64,000 nucleotides of DNA from Microvirga soli (GTDB taxonomy: Bacteria; Pseudomonadota; Alphaproteobacteria; Rhizobiales; Beijerinckiaceae). A program made the position numbers and the translations under genes. Positions 53,277 to 62,045 of the stretch are shown here, piece by piece. Positions within the stretch are counted from its first letter, which is position 1; each line of letters begins with the position of its first letter. A model generated the notes under the pieces. It was not told the origin of the DNA, made no database searches, and saw only the letters and a list, made by a program, of their open reading frames with translations. Location: positions 1-64,000 of the forward strand of contig NZ_JAERQE010000008.1 in assembly GCF_016734765.1 (NCBI RefSeq), read 5' to 3'.

Positions 53277-54249
53277 ACCACGCCAGCAGGGCCAATCCTG
53301 CGGCGAGACCGAAAAGAAGCGCGCAGGCCGTACGATAGAGCTTCAGCGTCAGGTCGATGTCGTCGGCTGTTGCTTCTGCACGCCCGTCGCCCATCCAGCG
53401 ATCCTCGACGCGTACATCGCCATAGACGCGCGGTCCCGCGAGCCTCAAGCCCAGCGCTCCCGCCATCGCGGCCTCGGGCCAGCCTGCATTGGGCGAGCGG
53501 TGATGCGAGGCGTCGCGCCGAACGGCGCGCAGGGCGTCGCCTGGGGAGGCGCCTGAGTTCAAGGCCGCCGCCGCAATGATGAGCAGCGCCGACAGACGCG
53601 AGGCGGGGAGGTTCACGAGATCGTCGAAGCGGGCGGCCGCCCAGCCGAAGGCCTCGTGCCGGGGCGTGCGGTGGCCGATCATGCTGTCGGCGGTGTTCCC
53701 CGCCTTGTAGAGCGCGGCACCCGGAAGCCCGCCGAGCCCGAGCCAGAAGGCGGGCGCCACGATGCCGTCGGAGAAGTTTTCCGCCAGACTTTCGATGGCC
53801 GCGCGGGAGACGCCTGCCTCATCGAGGCTCTGCGGGTTGCGGCCTACGATCATCGACACGGCCTTGCGTCCTCCGTCGATTCCACCTTCGCGCAGTCCCT
53901 TCGACACAGCCGCCACATGCTCATGCAGGCTGCGCTGGGCAATCAGGCTGCCGGCGAGGATTGCCAGAAGGAGAATACCGATGAGACCGAGCGGCAGGAG
54001 GAGCGCGCTCAGCACCCAGGCCGCCAGCCCTGTGACGGTGAGGAGGATCAGGAGGGCCAGGATGCCGGCACTGCGTCGCTGCGCGAAGGACCAGGCCTCC
54101 CGGTTCAAGGCTCGGTCGAGCCCTTTGATCAGCCGGCCGATCCAGGTGACGGGATGCCCGATCGCCGTGTAAAGGCGGTTGGGATAGCCGACAGCTGCCT
54201 CCGCCGCGAGGGCGAGGCTTAAAAGAAGCAGGCTGTCGGAAAGGATCAT
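53263..54249 (-). CDS. cobD: Adenosylcobinamide-phosphate synthase (CbiB type)
   Basis: The 328-residue membrane protein joins aminopropanol (or its phosphate) to adenosylcobyric acid. Family segments: [20 protein letters not shown] (about residues 21-40), [17 protein letters not shown] [20 protein letters not shown], and [20 protein letters not shown]. About four or five helices. Its start codon lies two bases from the divergent cobC start, so its promoter must lie within cobC. Confidence 0.93.
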   Translation of the reverse strand: MILSDSLLLLSLALAAEAAVGYPNRLYTAIGHPVTWIGRLIKGLDRALNREAWSFAQRRSAGILALLILLTVTGLAAWVLSALLLPLGLIGILLLAILAGSLIAQRSLHEHVAAVSKGLREGGIDGGRKAVSMIVGRNPQSLDEAGVSRAAIESLAENFSDGIVAPAFWLGLGGLPGAALYKAGNTADSMIGHRTPRHEAFGWAAARFDDLVNLPASRLSALLIIAAAALNSGASPGDALRAVRRDASHHRSPNAGWPEAAMAGALGLRLAGPRVYGDVRVEDRWMGDGRAEATADDIDLTLKLYRTACALLFGLAAGLALLAWFIVR

Positions 54250-54251
54250 GG

Positions 54252-55259
54252 GTGAATCGGATGAGTGAGGCGCGGATCTGGCACGGGGGCGATCTGGACG
54301 AGGCCCGGCGGCTGTTTCCGCAGGCGCCCGAGCCGTGGATCGACCTGTCGACGGGGATCAACCCCATAGCCTATCCGGTGCCCCCCTTGCCAGCCTCCCT
54401 GTTTGCGCGGTTGCCGTCGCCGGCCGATCACCGGGATCTCGAGGCGGCCGCCGCTGAGGCCTATGGAGCTGAAAGCACCGCCACGGTGGTCGCGGCGCCC
54501 GGAACGCAGGTTCTGATCAGCCTTCTGCCTCATCTGCGGGCACCCTCCCGCGTGGCCATTCTGGGGCCAACCTATGCGGAGCACGCTCATTCATGGCGCA
54601 AGGCCGGTCATGACGTGGCCGAGATCCCGTCTCTGAATCGCCTCGATCATGCGGATGTCCTGGTCGTGGTCAATCCGAACAATCCCGACGGCAGGCTCCT
54701 CAAACGCGAGGCCCTGCTTCACCTCGCCAAGAACTTTCGCCTACGCGGCGGCTGGCTCGTGGTGGATGAAGCCTTTGCGGATTTCGACGCCGGCGAGAGC
54801 CTCATGCCCGTGCTGCCGTCCAACGCGATCATCCTGCGGTCCTTTGGCAAGACCTATGGTCTGGCGGGGCTGAGGATCGGTTTTGCGGTGGCGCCGGAGC
54901 CGATCACGATAAAGCTGAGATCGGCGCTGGGTCCCTGGGCGGTCTCGGGCCCTGCCATCGAAGCCGGGCGAAAGGCCCTTCGCGACCGGCAATGGCTCGA
55001 TTCTGCCCGGGAGGCCCGCACTGCCGATGCTCGCCGGTTGGACGCTCTTTTGATGCACGTGGCAGAGGCGCCCCTGCAGGGCACGATCCTCTATCGCCTC
55101 CTGGAGAGCCCTCGAGCGGGCGAACTCTTCCGGGCTCTCGGAGACCGCGGCATCTGGGTCAGGCGGTTTCAGGATAGGCCGCACCTGCTGAGGTTCGGGC
55201 TGCCCTGCACGGACGCGGAATGGAAGCGTCTTGAGGCAGTCTTGGACAGCTTCTCTTAA
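54252..55259 (+). CDS. cobC: Threonine-phosphate decarboxylase-like aminotransferase
   Basis: The 335-residue PLP enzyme of the class I/II aminotransferase fold has IDLSTGINPIAYPVP near the start, VVVNPNNPDGRLLKREALL, and the PLP lysine (Lys200) in RSFGKTYGLAGLRIGF. It makes aminopropanol phosphate for the nucleotide loop (Salmonella CobD is its homologue). The GTG at 54252 has AAGGA at six bases; an ATG three codons later is possible. It is divergent from cobD with two bases between start codons. Confidence 0.92.
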   Translation: MNRMSEARIWHGGDLDEARRLFPQAPEPWIDLSTGINPIAYPVPPLPASLFARLPSPADHRDLEAAAAEAYGAESTATVVAAPGTQVLISLLPHLRAPSRVAILGPTYAEHAHSWRKAGHDVAEIPSLNRLDHADVLVVVNPNNPDGRLLKREALLHLAKNFRLRGGWLVVDEAFADFDAGESLMPVLPSNAIILRSFGKTYGLAGLRIGFAVAPEPITIKLRSALGPWAVSGPAIEAGRKALRDRQWLDSAREARTADARRLDALLMHVAEAPLQGTILYRLLESPRAGELFRALGDRGIWVRRFQDRPHLLRFGLPCTDAEWKRLEAVLDSFS

Positions 55260-55288
55260 GCAGAGCCTCCGGCTTTTACATTGCGCGG

Positions 55289-55364
55289 AAAAAAGAAAAG
55301 CCGCGGCCAGTCGTAAAACTGGTTCGCGGCTCTCACCGTGTCTGCCCCCGCCGACACGAAAGTC
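55289..55364 (-). ncRNA. Candidate small RNA with intrinsic terminator
   Basis: On the minus strand, a hairpin CGTGTC/GACACG (55337-55358) with a G-rich ten-base loop is followed by a terminator. The terminator has stem AGCCGCG/CGCGGCT (55299-55331) with an inner CCAGT/ACTGG pair, then TTTCTTTTTT. A TATAAT at 55371-55376 lies at the right distance for a start near 55364, but no clear -35 box is seen. No minus-strand gene upstream needs this terminator. Transcript of about 75 nt is inferred. Confidence 0.42.
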
Positions 55365-55376
55365 TTATAAATTATA

Positions 55377-55791
55377 TATTTGGTTGAGTTCTTTATAATC
55401 GTTCCGTCTCAATGCGAAGATCTATAAGCTGATTTGCTGGTTAATAGGAATAGTGGAAATTACGTAGGTCGCTACATTCAGGCTTATACTTCTGCGTGAA
55501 CGCGGCTCAAAGTAAACTTGGCCATTCGTCTCATCGTAACGCGAATATAGGGCCCAAACCCTTCAGATATCCGGATTTCTGTCCCACCCGGATCATGATT
55601 TTCGACTTTCGCGAGAACAGCCACACCTCAAATGACAGCACGCCGGCACTTACCGCGCAAAGTGTCGCACCTCTTCGATTCAAGGGGCTGTTCGGGAGCG
55701 ACCAGCAGGCCGCAGAGGGGAGAATGTCTCACTTCGTCACTAATGGCCGAAGCGATGTGACGGGGTCTCGATGACCGGGTTCATCAAAGGA
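55377..55791. other. Intergenic stretch with no gene seen
   Basis: About 400 bases. A 92-codon plus-strand frame (55496-55774) has no convincing ribosome site or protein-like composition and was not called. The left edge is AT-rich and may hold promoters for the minus-strand RNA. Confidence 0.45.
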
Positions 55792-55816
55792 GGAACCAGC
55801 CGTTAGCGCCAGAGTT
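55792..55816 (+). promoter_or_regulatory. EcfG-like promoter, one mismatch in the -10
   Basis: GGAAC (55792-55796), a 16-base spacer, then AGTT (55813-55816; consensus CGTT). It lies 34 bases before the ATG of a 56-residue membrane protein. Confidence 0.4.
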
Positions 55817-55849
55817 CAGCCCTCTACATGGCCTTGACGGAGAGCACTC

Positions 55850-56020
55850 ATGAACACCCGAAGCTGGACGGCGCTGGCGCTTGTTGCGCTTGCCGTTGTG
55901 GTCGTCTTCTTCGCGCTTCGCGAAACGCACTCCGACCCGGAGAACGCACCCGGCCGGGCCGCCAGCCAGGAGACGATCAAGCCCATCCCGTCCAATCCGG
56001 ATACGGTCGCGCCGCGCTGA
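55850..56020 (+). CDS. 56-residue single-pass membrane protein
   Basis: ATG at 55850 follows GGAGAG at seven bases. The peptide starts MNTRSWTALALVALAVVVVF, one membrane helix (about residues 7-22). It continues with a hydrophilic tail of about 34 residues rich in Pro, Asn, Ser and Glu, ending PDTVAPR. It is too short for usual cut-offs. The helix and charge pattern indicate a cytoplasmic N-terminus and a periplasmic tail. An EcfG-like promoter lies upstream. Function unknown. Confidence 0.65.
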   Translation: MNTRSWTALALVALAVVVVFFALRETHSDPENAPGRAASQETIKPIPSNPDTVAPR

Positions 56021-56042
56021 CCGGGGTGATTATCGCCGTGCC

Positions 56043-56297
56043 TTACCGGCTCAGGCGCTTCGAGTTGGCACGGACTTTCCTGCGATATCCCTTGACGATC
56101 TTATGAGCGGAGCCGCCGGTAGCGAGCACGGCTGCCGCTTCCGTGAAAGCCGTGATCTTCTCCGTCACCATGAGCAGGTTCTCCGCGTGGGATCCTTGGC
56201 CCATGGCGGCTTGGGACATGCGGGTCCAGATCACAGCCTGCGCCTCAAAGGCCAGCATCGTGGTGTCAGTCGCAAGCTTCATCCAAGGTAAAAGCAT
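56043..56297 (-). CDS. Small helical protein, phasin-like
   Basis: The frame is open over 250 codons, but the ATG at 56297 has a strong AGGAG seven bases upstream and upstream codons look non-coding, so an 84-residue protein is called. It is largely helical (MLAFEAQAVIWTRMSQAAMG; MVTEKITAFTEAAAVLATGG) with a basic C-terminus (YRRKVRANSKRLSR). Short proteins of this pattern in Methylobacterium relatives resemble phasins, but this is a loose similarity by eye. Confidence 0.6.
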   Translation of the reverse strand: MLLPWMKLATDTTMLAFEAQAVIWTRMSQAAMGQGSHAENLLMVTEKITAFTEAAAVLATGGSAHKIVKGYRRKVRANSKRLSR

Positions 56298-56519
56298 CGG
56301 AACTCCTGAGGCGCTTCTCTCAATCGATAACATCGAGCGCCGGCATCTTGATCCTCTCGAATCCGGAAAGTTGGACCACATCTCCCCCAGGAGAGCAGGT
56401 TTCGCTCGAAAGAGTGGGGGGCGATTCAGAGTGAATTTCAGCGATGCACGCTGTCGTTTAACATACGTGTATATAATGAGGGGCCGCCCCTCAGGTCCAG
56501 AGTTATCGAGGGGAATGTC

Positions 56520-56762
56520 TTGCCCCGCTATTATATCGACATCAGAAGTCACCTCGGCCTCGAGGAGGATCCGAGCGGTGTGGAACTGCCGGATATTGCA
56601 GCTGCCAAGTCTGAAGCTCTGAAAGTGATTCAGACGCTTCTGAGCAGCTGGGCCTCCATGCAGCCGAGCTACGGCGACGAGATCTTCATTGAAATCGTCG
56701 GCGAGGATCTTCGCCCAGTGCTGATCATTCCGTGCTCCGACGTGAAGATAATAAAGCAGTGA
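56520..56762 (+). CDS. DUF6894-type small protein
   Basis: The 80-residue protein begins MPRYYIDIRSHLGLEEDPSG and continues VELPDIAAAKSEALKVIQ. This matches the pattern of small DUF6894 proteins, which are very numerous in Methylobacteriaceae and Bradyrhizobium (recalled pattern: MPRYFFHxxD...D..G.ELPD...A..EA). The start is TTG with GAGGGG six bases upstream. A TATAAT-like element lies near 56472. Function unknown for the family. Confidence 0.7.
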   Translation: MPRYYIDIRSHLGLEEDPSGVELPDIAAAKSEALKVIQTLLSSWASMQPSYGDEIFIEIVGEDLRPVLIIPCSDVKIIKQ

Positions 56763-56894
56763 AGGCTGCGTAACGGTTCGTTGGCGAACCGGCATAGCGC
56801 AGGAAGCCCTTCAGGTGCGCCCGAAGCAATAACGAGGCGTCATGAGTGAGATTGGGCCCTGAGGCAGTCCTCAAGGCCCTTTGGACTCACTGCG

Positions 56895-57206
56895 CTAGTT
56901 GTTGCTGGCCCAGCCGGACAGAGCAGTCTCGGGAAACTTGTCGGTGGGCACGGCGACCTGCACGGGAGCCGGAGGTCTTGCTCTCGTCATGCACTCGCGC
57001 ATGTGGTCCTGGCGGGCCACCTTGATGATCTCCCGATAATCCTGGCTGGATTTGTTGCGGGTTCTGTGGATCAGCCGGGTCTCCTTGTAGCACGCATCCC
57101 AGCGCGCTTTCCCATCGGGGGTAGAGGCCCATCCTCCTTCCTGAGCGTAGGCATTCATGGAGATAAGGGAGGCTGCTGCAAAGACACACAAAGTCGAAAA
57201 ACGCAT
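56895..57206 (-). CDS. Small secreted protein
   Basis: The 103-residue protein starts MRFSTLCVFAAASLISMNAYA, a signal peptide with cleavage near residue 21. The mature part has two cysteines (DACYKETR and RECMTRAR), suggesting one disulfide in the periplasm. A GTG four codons upstream is an alternative start. No family recognised. Confidence 0.6.
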   Translation of the reverse strand: MRFSTLCVFAAASLISMNAYAQEGGWASTPDGKARWDACYKETRLIHRTRNKSSQDYREIIKVARQDHMRECMTRARPPAPVQVAVPTDKFPETALSGWASNN

Positions 57207-57358
57207 ATCGGTGCTCACGTTGTGAGTATCGGCTCACTTCACGAACGATAACCTTTTTCGGCCCTGAACGTCCCGTCGAAGGGGCTAGGGCAAAAGGCTA
57301 TCTACTTTTGCGTTACCGTCTGAGGAGGAATAAATGGGCCTGGGCCGCTGAGCCTGGC

Positions 57359-57535
57359 CTAGGGCAACTGGCAGCAGATGAGGAATGCCGTCACAGCAGC
57401 CACGAGCGCCGTGGCCATGAGGCCCCGGTCGACGAGATCATGGGGACCCGTTCTGCGGACCAGCGCGCGCCTGATCAAAGCCCAGCTCTCGATGCAATTG
57501 ACATAGGTTGAGCTAGATGTAGCAGCGGAGGCCAT
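57359..57535 (-). CDS. Candidate 58-residue membrane peptide
   Basis: ATG at 57535 with GAGGT ten bases upstream opens a 58-codon frame. It has an amphipathic middle (CIESWALIRRALVRRTG) and a C-terminal membrane helix (GLMATALVAAVTAFLICC) ending four residues later. Tail-anchored layout. Unknown function; coding status uncertain. Confidence 0.4.
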   Translation of the reverse strand: MASAATSSSTYVNCIESWALIRRALVRRTGPHDLVDRGLMATALVAAVTAFLICCQLP

Positions 57536-57835
57536 CGTCAACCTCGCTCCCTATACGACTAACAGCTGATCTTCCGCGCCTCGCTGAGAGCACCAGAGAC
57601 AATTGGGCTTCCTGATCGGCTTGAGAGGCCGGGCTGCATCGAGCCAAGCCTCGAGCATCGTCAGCATAGAGCAGCCGGTTTCGTGCGGATAGCGCGGGCT
57701 CCTTGCCTTTCAAGCGTCATCCCTTTGGAACTGCCCAAATGACCTATCGTTTACCCATGTGAGGTATGTCTGTGACGAGGTGGCGATCCCCGATGTGGGC
57801 CCAGCGATCATCGTTCGAGCATATGAGGCAAGGCA
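57536..57835. other. Intergenic stretch with no gene seen
   Basis: About 300 bases. Minus-strand frames here are arginine- and serine-rich without ribosome sites. No RNA, terminator or repeat recognised. Confidence 0.4.
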
Positions 57836-58213
57836 GTGACGGAGCTGAAAACGATCAAAGAGGCTGTTACGGCCTCCACGCGCGATGAGGAACTGGCCTC
57901 GGCGACCTGTTATGAAGTCGAGGCTTACGTGAAGCTCTGGCCGTTCGTTTTCCTGGTCAACGACTGGGAGATCTGGAACGGGAGCAAGAGAGCGCTCAAG
58001 CTTCAGGTCGTTCGCTGGCTTGAGGACGAAGGCGGGCCGTACGACTTCTTTCATATCCGAACCGGCTTCGGCCTCATGGGCTTCAAGGATCAAGCCGCGG
58101 CCAGAAAATTCGAGCTGCGGTGGTCAGGCGGATCACAAGCAAAGCCGGTCTCAAATGGAGATTGGAACCCGCATCCCCTCAAGAGCACCTTCGAACCAGT
58201 CCACGCGAATTAG
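57836..58213 (+). CDS. Hypothetical soluble protein
   Basis: The 125-residue product starts at GTG (57836) behind GAGG. It has good protein-like composition with a compact aromatic core (VNDWEIWNGSKRALKLQVVR; YDFFHIRTGFGLMGFKDQAA). This part alternates strand and helix, and the tail is polar. The competing minus-strand frame (57710-58093) is less protein-like. No family recognised. Confidence 0.5.
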   Translation: MTELKTIKEAVTASTRDEELASATCYEVEAYVKLWPFVFLVNDWEIWNGSKRALKLQVVRWLEDEGGPYDFFHIRTGFGLMGFKDQAAARKFELRWSGGSQAKPVSNGDWNPHPLKSTFEPVHAN

Positions 58214-58418
58214 GCTGCATCTTGGGAATCTGATCCTTAATCTTGGGCGGTGTTTGCTCCGGCCCACTTTTGAAAGACCGGAGCCGATGCAGCGCATATT
58301 TGAAGGCTTGACGTAGCAAAAAAAGCCCCCTATCTCAGCGCCACCACGGACGTTGATCGGCGACACTGACATGGCCTGAGGCCTCGGCCCAGAAACGCTT
58401 GCAGATCAGCAGCTTCGG

Positions 58419-58492
58419 TGGGGGATAGTTTAATGGTAGAACAGCGGACTCTGACTCCGTTAGTCTTGGTTCGAATCCAGGTCCCCCAGCCA
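58419..58492 (+). tRNA. tRNA-Gln (anticodon CUG)
   Basis: The 74 bases fold as a cloverleaf: acceptor TGGGGGA pairs with TCCCCCA, anticodon arm GCGGA-CTCTGAC-TCCGT places CTG at positions 34-36, the T-loop is GGTTCGAATCC, and CCA is encoded. It closely resembles the E. coli glutamine tRNAs. Confidence 0.95.
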
Positions 58493-58845
58493 TCTCGCAC
58501 TCCAGTCGCTTAGCACTCCCTCGTCTCCCGCGGGTCTGACCCCCTTCAACAAGCAGTGCCTGCGATGACGCGACCATGTCGGACATGGCCCGATCAGCAA
58601 GAACGCTGCTTCTGCGCCAGAGATCTCAGCCTTCGAAGCGCCTATCCTCCTGCGCCAGCCTTGACTCTCTTCTGATCCATGTGCGCTCCCGCACTGCTTG
58701 GTTTCGGCGAAGAACTACAAGGAACAGCCCCGCTGGAGCGGCCGATACCATCGATCGATATGGAGTTGCTTTTTCGGACCGTGGATTCTATTCCAGATCA
58801 CCGGGGATGACTTAACGTTAGATTGTTCAAAGGAAAGATTTTTTT
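58493..58845. other. Gene-free stretch after tRNA-Gln
   Basis: About 350 bases with no supported gene, no integrase remnant and no visible repeat of the tRNA 3' end. The last 30 bases form an AT-rich leader with AAGGAAAG before the RTX gene. Confidence 0.45.
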
Positions 58846-59400
58846 ATGGCCATCAGGAGAGTGAACAGCAAGGGCGTGGCCGTCGGTACGTCTGGAAATG
58901 ACACGGTCTACGGTAACAACCGTGACAATGTTCTCGGAGGCGCTGGGGGAAATGACACGCTTTGGGGCCGAGGCGGTATCGACATCATCGATGGCGGATC
59001 GGGCAACGACAAGCTTTACGGTGAAGCCGGGAATGACATTCTCGTCGGTGGTCTGGGCCAGGATACGCTGGTTGGAGGCTCTGGATATGACTTCTTCGGC
59101 TTCGATGCCAGACTGTCGAGCAGCAACATCGATGTGATCGATGATTTCAGCGTCAAATACGACTCCATCCTTCTCGATAAGAAGATCTTCAAGGTATCCG
59201 CCGACTCGAAGGGCTACATTAAGTCGTCCGCTTTCTGGACGGGTTCCGCTGCACACGATTCCAACGATCGTATCATCTACGACAAGACCACAGGTGCCCT
59301 CTACTACGATGCCGACGGTACGAATCCGAAGGCTGCGGTGCAGTTTGCCGAACTCGATGCGAATCTGCGACTGACCTACAAGGATTTCGGTATCCTGTAA
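58846..59400 (+). CDS. Small RTX-type calcium-binding repeat protein
   Basis: The 184-residue protein has a short N-terminus, then RTX nonapeptide repeats over about residues 15-80 (GGAGGNDTLWG, GGSGNDKLYG, GGLGQDTLVG). A C-terminal domain of about 100 residues follows, with DVIDDFSVKYDSILLDKKIF and GALYYDADGTNPKAAVQFAE, the pattern common at the end of type I-secreted RTX proteins. AAGGAAAG precedes the ATG. No exporter genes are adjacent. It is distinct in its C-terminal half from the RTX protein at 77-745. Confidence 0.88.
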   Translation: MAIRRVNSKGVAVGTSGNDTVYGNNRDNVLGGAGGNDTLWGRGGIDIIDGGSGNDKLYGEAGNDILVGGLGQDTLVGGSGYDFFGFDARLSSSNIDVIDDFSVKYDSILLDKKIFKVSADSKGYIKSSAFWTGSAAHDSNDRIIYDKTTGALYYDADGTNPKAAVQFAELDANLRLTYKDFGIL

Positions 59401-59443
59401 GGCTCAAGTCCAACTTTCTTTCGTGGGTCTACCCGACCTCGAA

Positions 59444-60004
59444 CTAATCATTCCTCACGCCGCCTCCGGGCGGCGTTTCCATGTCAAGGCCGGCTCTCGC
59501 GGCGGCCTCGTCCTCGGCATCCGCCGCGTCAGCCGCCATCCGCTCGTAGCGGTCGAGGGCGCCTTGGAGGATGTAGGCGGCGGCCATCTTGTCCACCGCA
59601 TCGGCCCGCTTGGCCCGGGAGGCGTCCGCGTCGAGAAGGGTGCGGGTCACCACCATGGTGGACATGCGCTCGTCCCAGAACAGGATGGGCAGGGGGAGGA
59701 GCGGCTTCAGGTTGCGCACGAAGGCCCGGGTGGCCTGGGAGCGGGGGCCCTCCGTGCCGTCCATGTTGAGGGGCAGCCCGAAGACGAACCCGCCGACCTC
59801 GTAGCGGGCGGCAAGATCCTTGATGCGGCCCACGTCGGGGGTGAACTTCGCCCGCTTGATCGTCTCCAGCGGCGTTGCGATCCGGCGCTCCACATCGGAG
59901 AGGGCGAGACCGATGGTCTTGGTGCCGAGGTCGATCCCCATGAGGCGGGCGCGCGGAGATAGGCCGTCGATGAAGGCGATCAGTTCATCGTCCTTGGAAA
60001 TCAT
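59444..60004 (-). CDS. ruvX: Putative pre-16S rRNA nuclease / Holliday junction resolvase-like YqgF
   Basis: The 186-residue protein has the RNase H-like YqgF fold: [17 protein letters not shown] (about residues 21-37, catalytic Asp), [29 protein letters not shown] (catalytic Glu) and [17 protein letters not shown] (catalytic Asp). It is longer than the E. coli protein by an N-terminal extension and an alanine/glutamate-rich tail. Known family role: 16S rRNA 5'-end maturation. Confidence 0.93.
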   Translation of the reverse strand: MISKDDELIAFIDGLSPRARLMGIDLGTKTIGLALSDVERRIATPLETIKRAKFTPDVGRIKDLAARYEVGGFVFGLPLNMDGTEGPRSQATRAFVRNLKPLLPLPILFWDERMSTMVVTRTLLDADASRAKRADAVDKMAAAYILQGALDRYERMAADAADAEDEAAARAGLDMETPPGGGVRND

Positions 60005-60068
60005 GGGCGCCTCCTCATCCAGCGTGCCGGAACACCCGCAGTATAGAGGAAGTCGCCCGGCGTCGAGA

Positions 60069-61205
60069 TCAGGCGGCGCTGCTGGTCAGATCGGGAGAGG
60101 GCGAGGCGGGGCTCGTATGACCTTTGAGTGGCGGCAACGCTTCGCCGGTGCCCCGGAACAGGTGGCAGAACTCGCGGGCGAGGTCGAGGGAGACGGTTGA
60201 GCCCGCCTCGTGCCGTGCGTCGCCGGGTTCGCGGACGGTGAGGCGGCGGCCCTGGCCTGCGTCGACATAGAGCAGATGGTTCTCGCCCAGTTCCTCCACC
60301 AGCTCGACCCGGCCGCTCAGCGCGCCCTCCGGGCTGATCCTGAGATGGTCCGGCCTGATGCCGAGGGTGACGGAGTCACCGGCCTGCACGCCGTCGGGCT
60401 GGACCGGGACAGACAGGCTGCCGCCGCCCGGCAGGCTCACCAGCACCTCGCTTGGGCCGACGCCGGCGACCTGGCATGGGATGAGGTTCATCTGCGGCGA
60501 TCCGATGAAGCCGGCGACGAACAGGTTCGCCGGGCGGTGATAGAGCTCGAGCGGCGTGCCCACCTGCTCGATGTGACCTGCGTTGAGCACCACGATCCGG
60601 TCTGCGAGCGTCATGGCTTCCACCTGATCGTGCGTCACGTAGATCATGGTCGCGCGCGTGTCGGTATGGAGCTTGGCGATCTCGATGCGGGTCTGCACGC
60701 GCAACGCCGCGTCGAGGTTGGAGAGCGGTTCGTCGAACAGAAACACCTTCGGATCGCGCACGATGGCGCGGCCAATGGCGACGCGCTGGCGCTGGCCGCC
60801 GGAGAGCTGGCGTGGCTTGCAGTCGAGGAGCGCCTCGATCTGCAGCAGGCGCGCGGCCTCGCGCACCTTGGCGTCGATCTCGGCTTTCGAGGATTTCGCC
60901 AGCTCCAGCCCGAAGGCCATGTTGTCGTAGACGTTCATGTGCGGATAGAGCGCGTAGGACTGGAACACCATGGCGATGCCGCGCTTGGCGGGCGCAAGGT
61001 CGTTCACCCGCTCGCCGCCGATGAAGAGATCGCCCGCCGTGATGTCCTCCAGCCCAGCGATGAGGCGCAGCAGCGTCGACTTCCCGCAACCGGAGGGGCC
61101 GACGAAAACCACGAACTCGCCGTCGCGGATGTCGAGATCGACGCCGTGGATGACCTTCGCCTTGCCGAAGGATTTCTGGACGTTCTTGAGGACCACGTCA
61201 GCCAT
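60069..61205 (-). CDS. CUT1 sugar ABC transporter ATPase (UgpC/MalK type)
   Basis: The 378-residue ATPase has Walker [20 protein letters not shown]-loop [14 protein letters not shown], signature [15 protein letters not shown] and Walker [15 protein letters not shown]. The C-terminal OB-fold regulatory domain (about 240-360) includes [13 protein letters not shown]. It is the last gene of a four-gene sugar-import unit, 15 bases after the permease. Confidence 0.92.
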   Translation of the reverse strand: MADVVLKNVQKSFGKAKVIHGVDLDIRDGEFVVFVGPSGCGKSTLLRLIAGLEDITAGDLFIGGERVNDLAPAKRGIAMVFQSYALYPHMNVYDNMAFGLELAKSSKAEIDAKVREAARLLQIEALLDCKPRQLSGGQRQRVAIGRAIVRDPKVFLFDEPLSNLDAALRVQTRIEIAKLHTDTRATMIYVTHDQVEAMTLADRIVVLNAGHIEQVGTPLELYHRPANLFVAGFIGSPQMNLIPCQVAGVGPSEVLVSLPGGGSLSVPVQPDGVQAGDSVTLGIRPDHLRISPEGALSGRVELVEELGENHLLYVDAGQGRRLTVREPGDARHEAGSTVSLDLAREFCHLFRGTGEALPPLKGHTSPASPSPDLTSSAA

Positions 61206-61220
61206 GCATGTCTTCCCGAA

Positions 61221-62045
61221 TTAGCCCTTTACCGCGCCGGCCGTGAGGCCCGCCACGATCTTGCGCTGGAACACGAGCACAAGAACGATGATAGGCACGG
61301 TCACGATAACGGAGGCCGCCATGATCGTGCCCCACGGCAGCTCGTACGCCGTCGAGCCGGTCATGAGCGCAATGGCGGGCGGCACGGTGCGGCGTTCGTT
61401 GGTCAGCGTAAAGGTGAGCGCGAAGAGAAACTCGTTCCACGACACGATGAAGGCGAGAAGCCCCGTCGTTACCGCCGCCGGCGCCATGAGCGGCAGGAAC
61501 ACGCGCCGCACCACGATCCAGGGCGTTGCCCCGTCGACAAAGGCTGCCTCCTCGATCTCCTTCGGCAGCTCGCGCATGAAAGTGGTGAGCACCCAGATCG
61601 TGAAGGGCAGGGTGAGCATGAGATTGGCGAGGATCAGGCCCGGCAGGGTGTTGTAGAGCCCGAGGCTGCGGATCAGCTCGAACATGCCCGACAGCACGGC
61701 CACCTGCGGAAACATGGAGACGGCCAGAATAGTCATGAGCAGGAGCGCGCGGCCGCGAAACGCGATGCGCCCGAAGGCATAGGCCGCCGTCATGCCGAGG
61801 CCCAGCGAGATGGCGACGACGGTGCCTGCGACGATGATCGAGTTGAGGATGTTCTGCCCGAAGGGCTGGCGGTCGAAAACGGCGATGTAATTGGTCGGGT
61901 CGAAGCGCTCCGGCAAATAGGCGGTCGTGAACAGCGCCGAGCCTGAGCGGAAGGACGAGATGATCGCGTAATAGAGCGGGAAGAGCGCGAAAAGCCCGAT
62001 GGCGATCACGAGCAGCCAGAAGCCGATGCGGCTGAGGACTTTCAT
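61221..62045 (-). CDS. CUT1 sugar ABC transporter permease (MalG type)
   Basis: The 274-residue inner-membrane protein has about six helices and the EAA loop EEAAFVDGATPWIVVRRVFL (about residues 170-189), then PLMAPAAVTTGLLAFIVSWN. The segment NEFLFALTFTLTNERRTVP is typical of MalG/UgpE-like permeases. Its ATG overlaps the upstream permease stop by four bases. Confidence 0.92.
   Translation of the reverse strand: MKVLSRIGFWLLVIAIGLFALFPLYYAIISSFRSGSALFTTAYLPERFDPTNYIAVFDRQPFGQNILNSIIVAGTVVAISLGLGMTAAYAFGRIAFRGRALLLMTILAVSMFPQVAVLSGMFELIRSLGLYNTLPGLILANLMLTLPFTIWVLTTFMRELPKEIEEAAFVDGATPWIVVRRVFLPLMAPAAVTTGLLAFIVSWNEFLFALTFTLTNERRTVPPAIALMTGSTAYELPWGTIMAASVIVTVPIIVLVLVFQRKIVAGLTAGAVKG

Noticed and set aside
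55496..55774. 92-codon plus-strand ORF
   Set aside because: No clear ribosome site and low-complexity, mixed composition; the surrounding sequence looks intergenic.
56043..56795. 250-codon frame for the small phasin-like gene
   Set aside because: Only the last 84 codons look coding, and a strong AGGAG marks the ATG at 56297; the upstream part is antisense to the DUF6894 gene.
57710..58093. 127-codon minus-strand ORF
   Set aside because: It competes with the plus-strand frame at 57836-58213, which has better composition; neither is certain.
58419..58845. tRNA-Gln as a genomic-island attachment site
   Set aside because: No integrase, no repeated tRNA 3' end within the window, and base composition does not change sharply.
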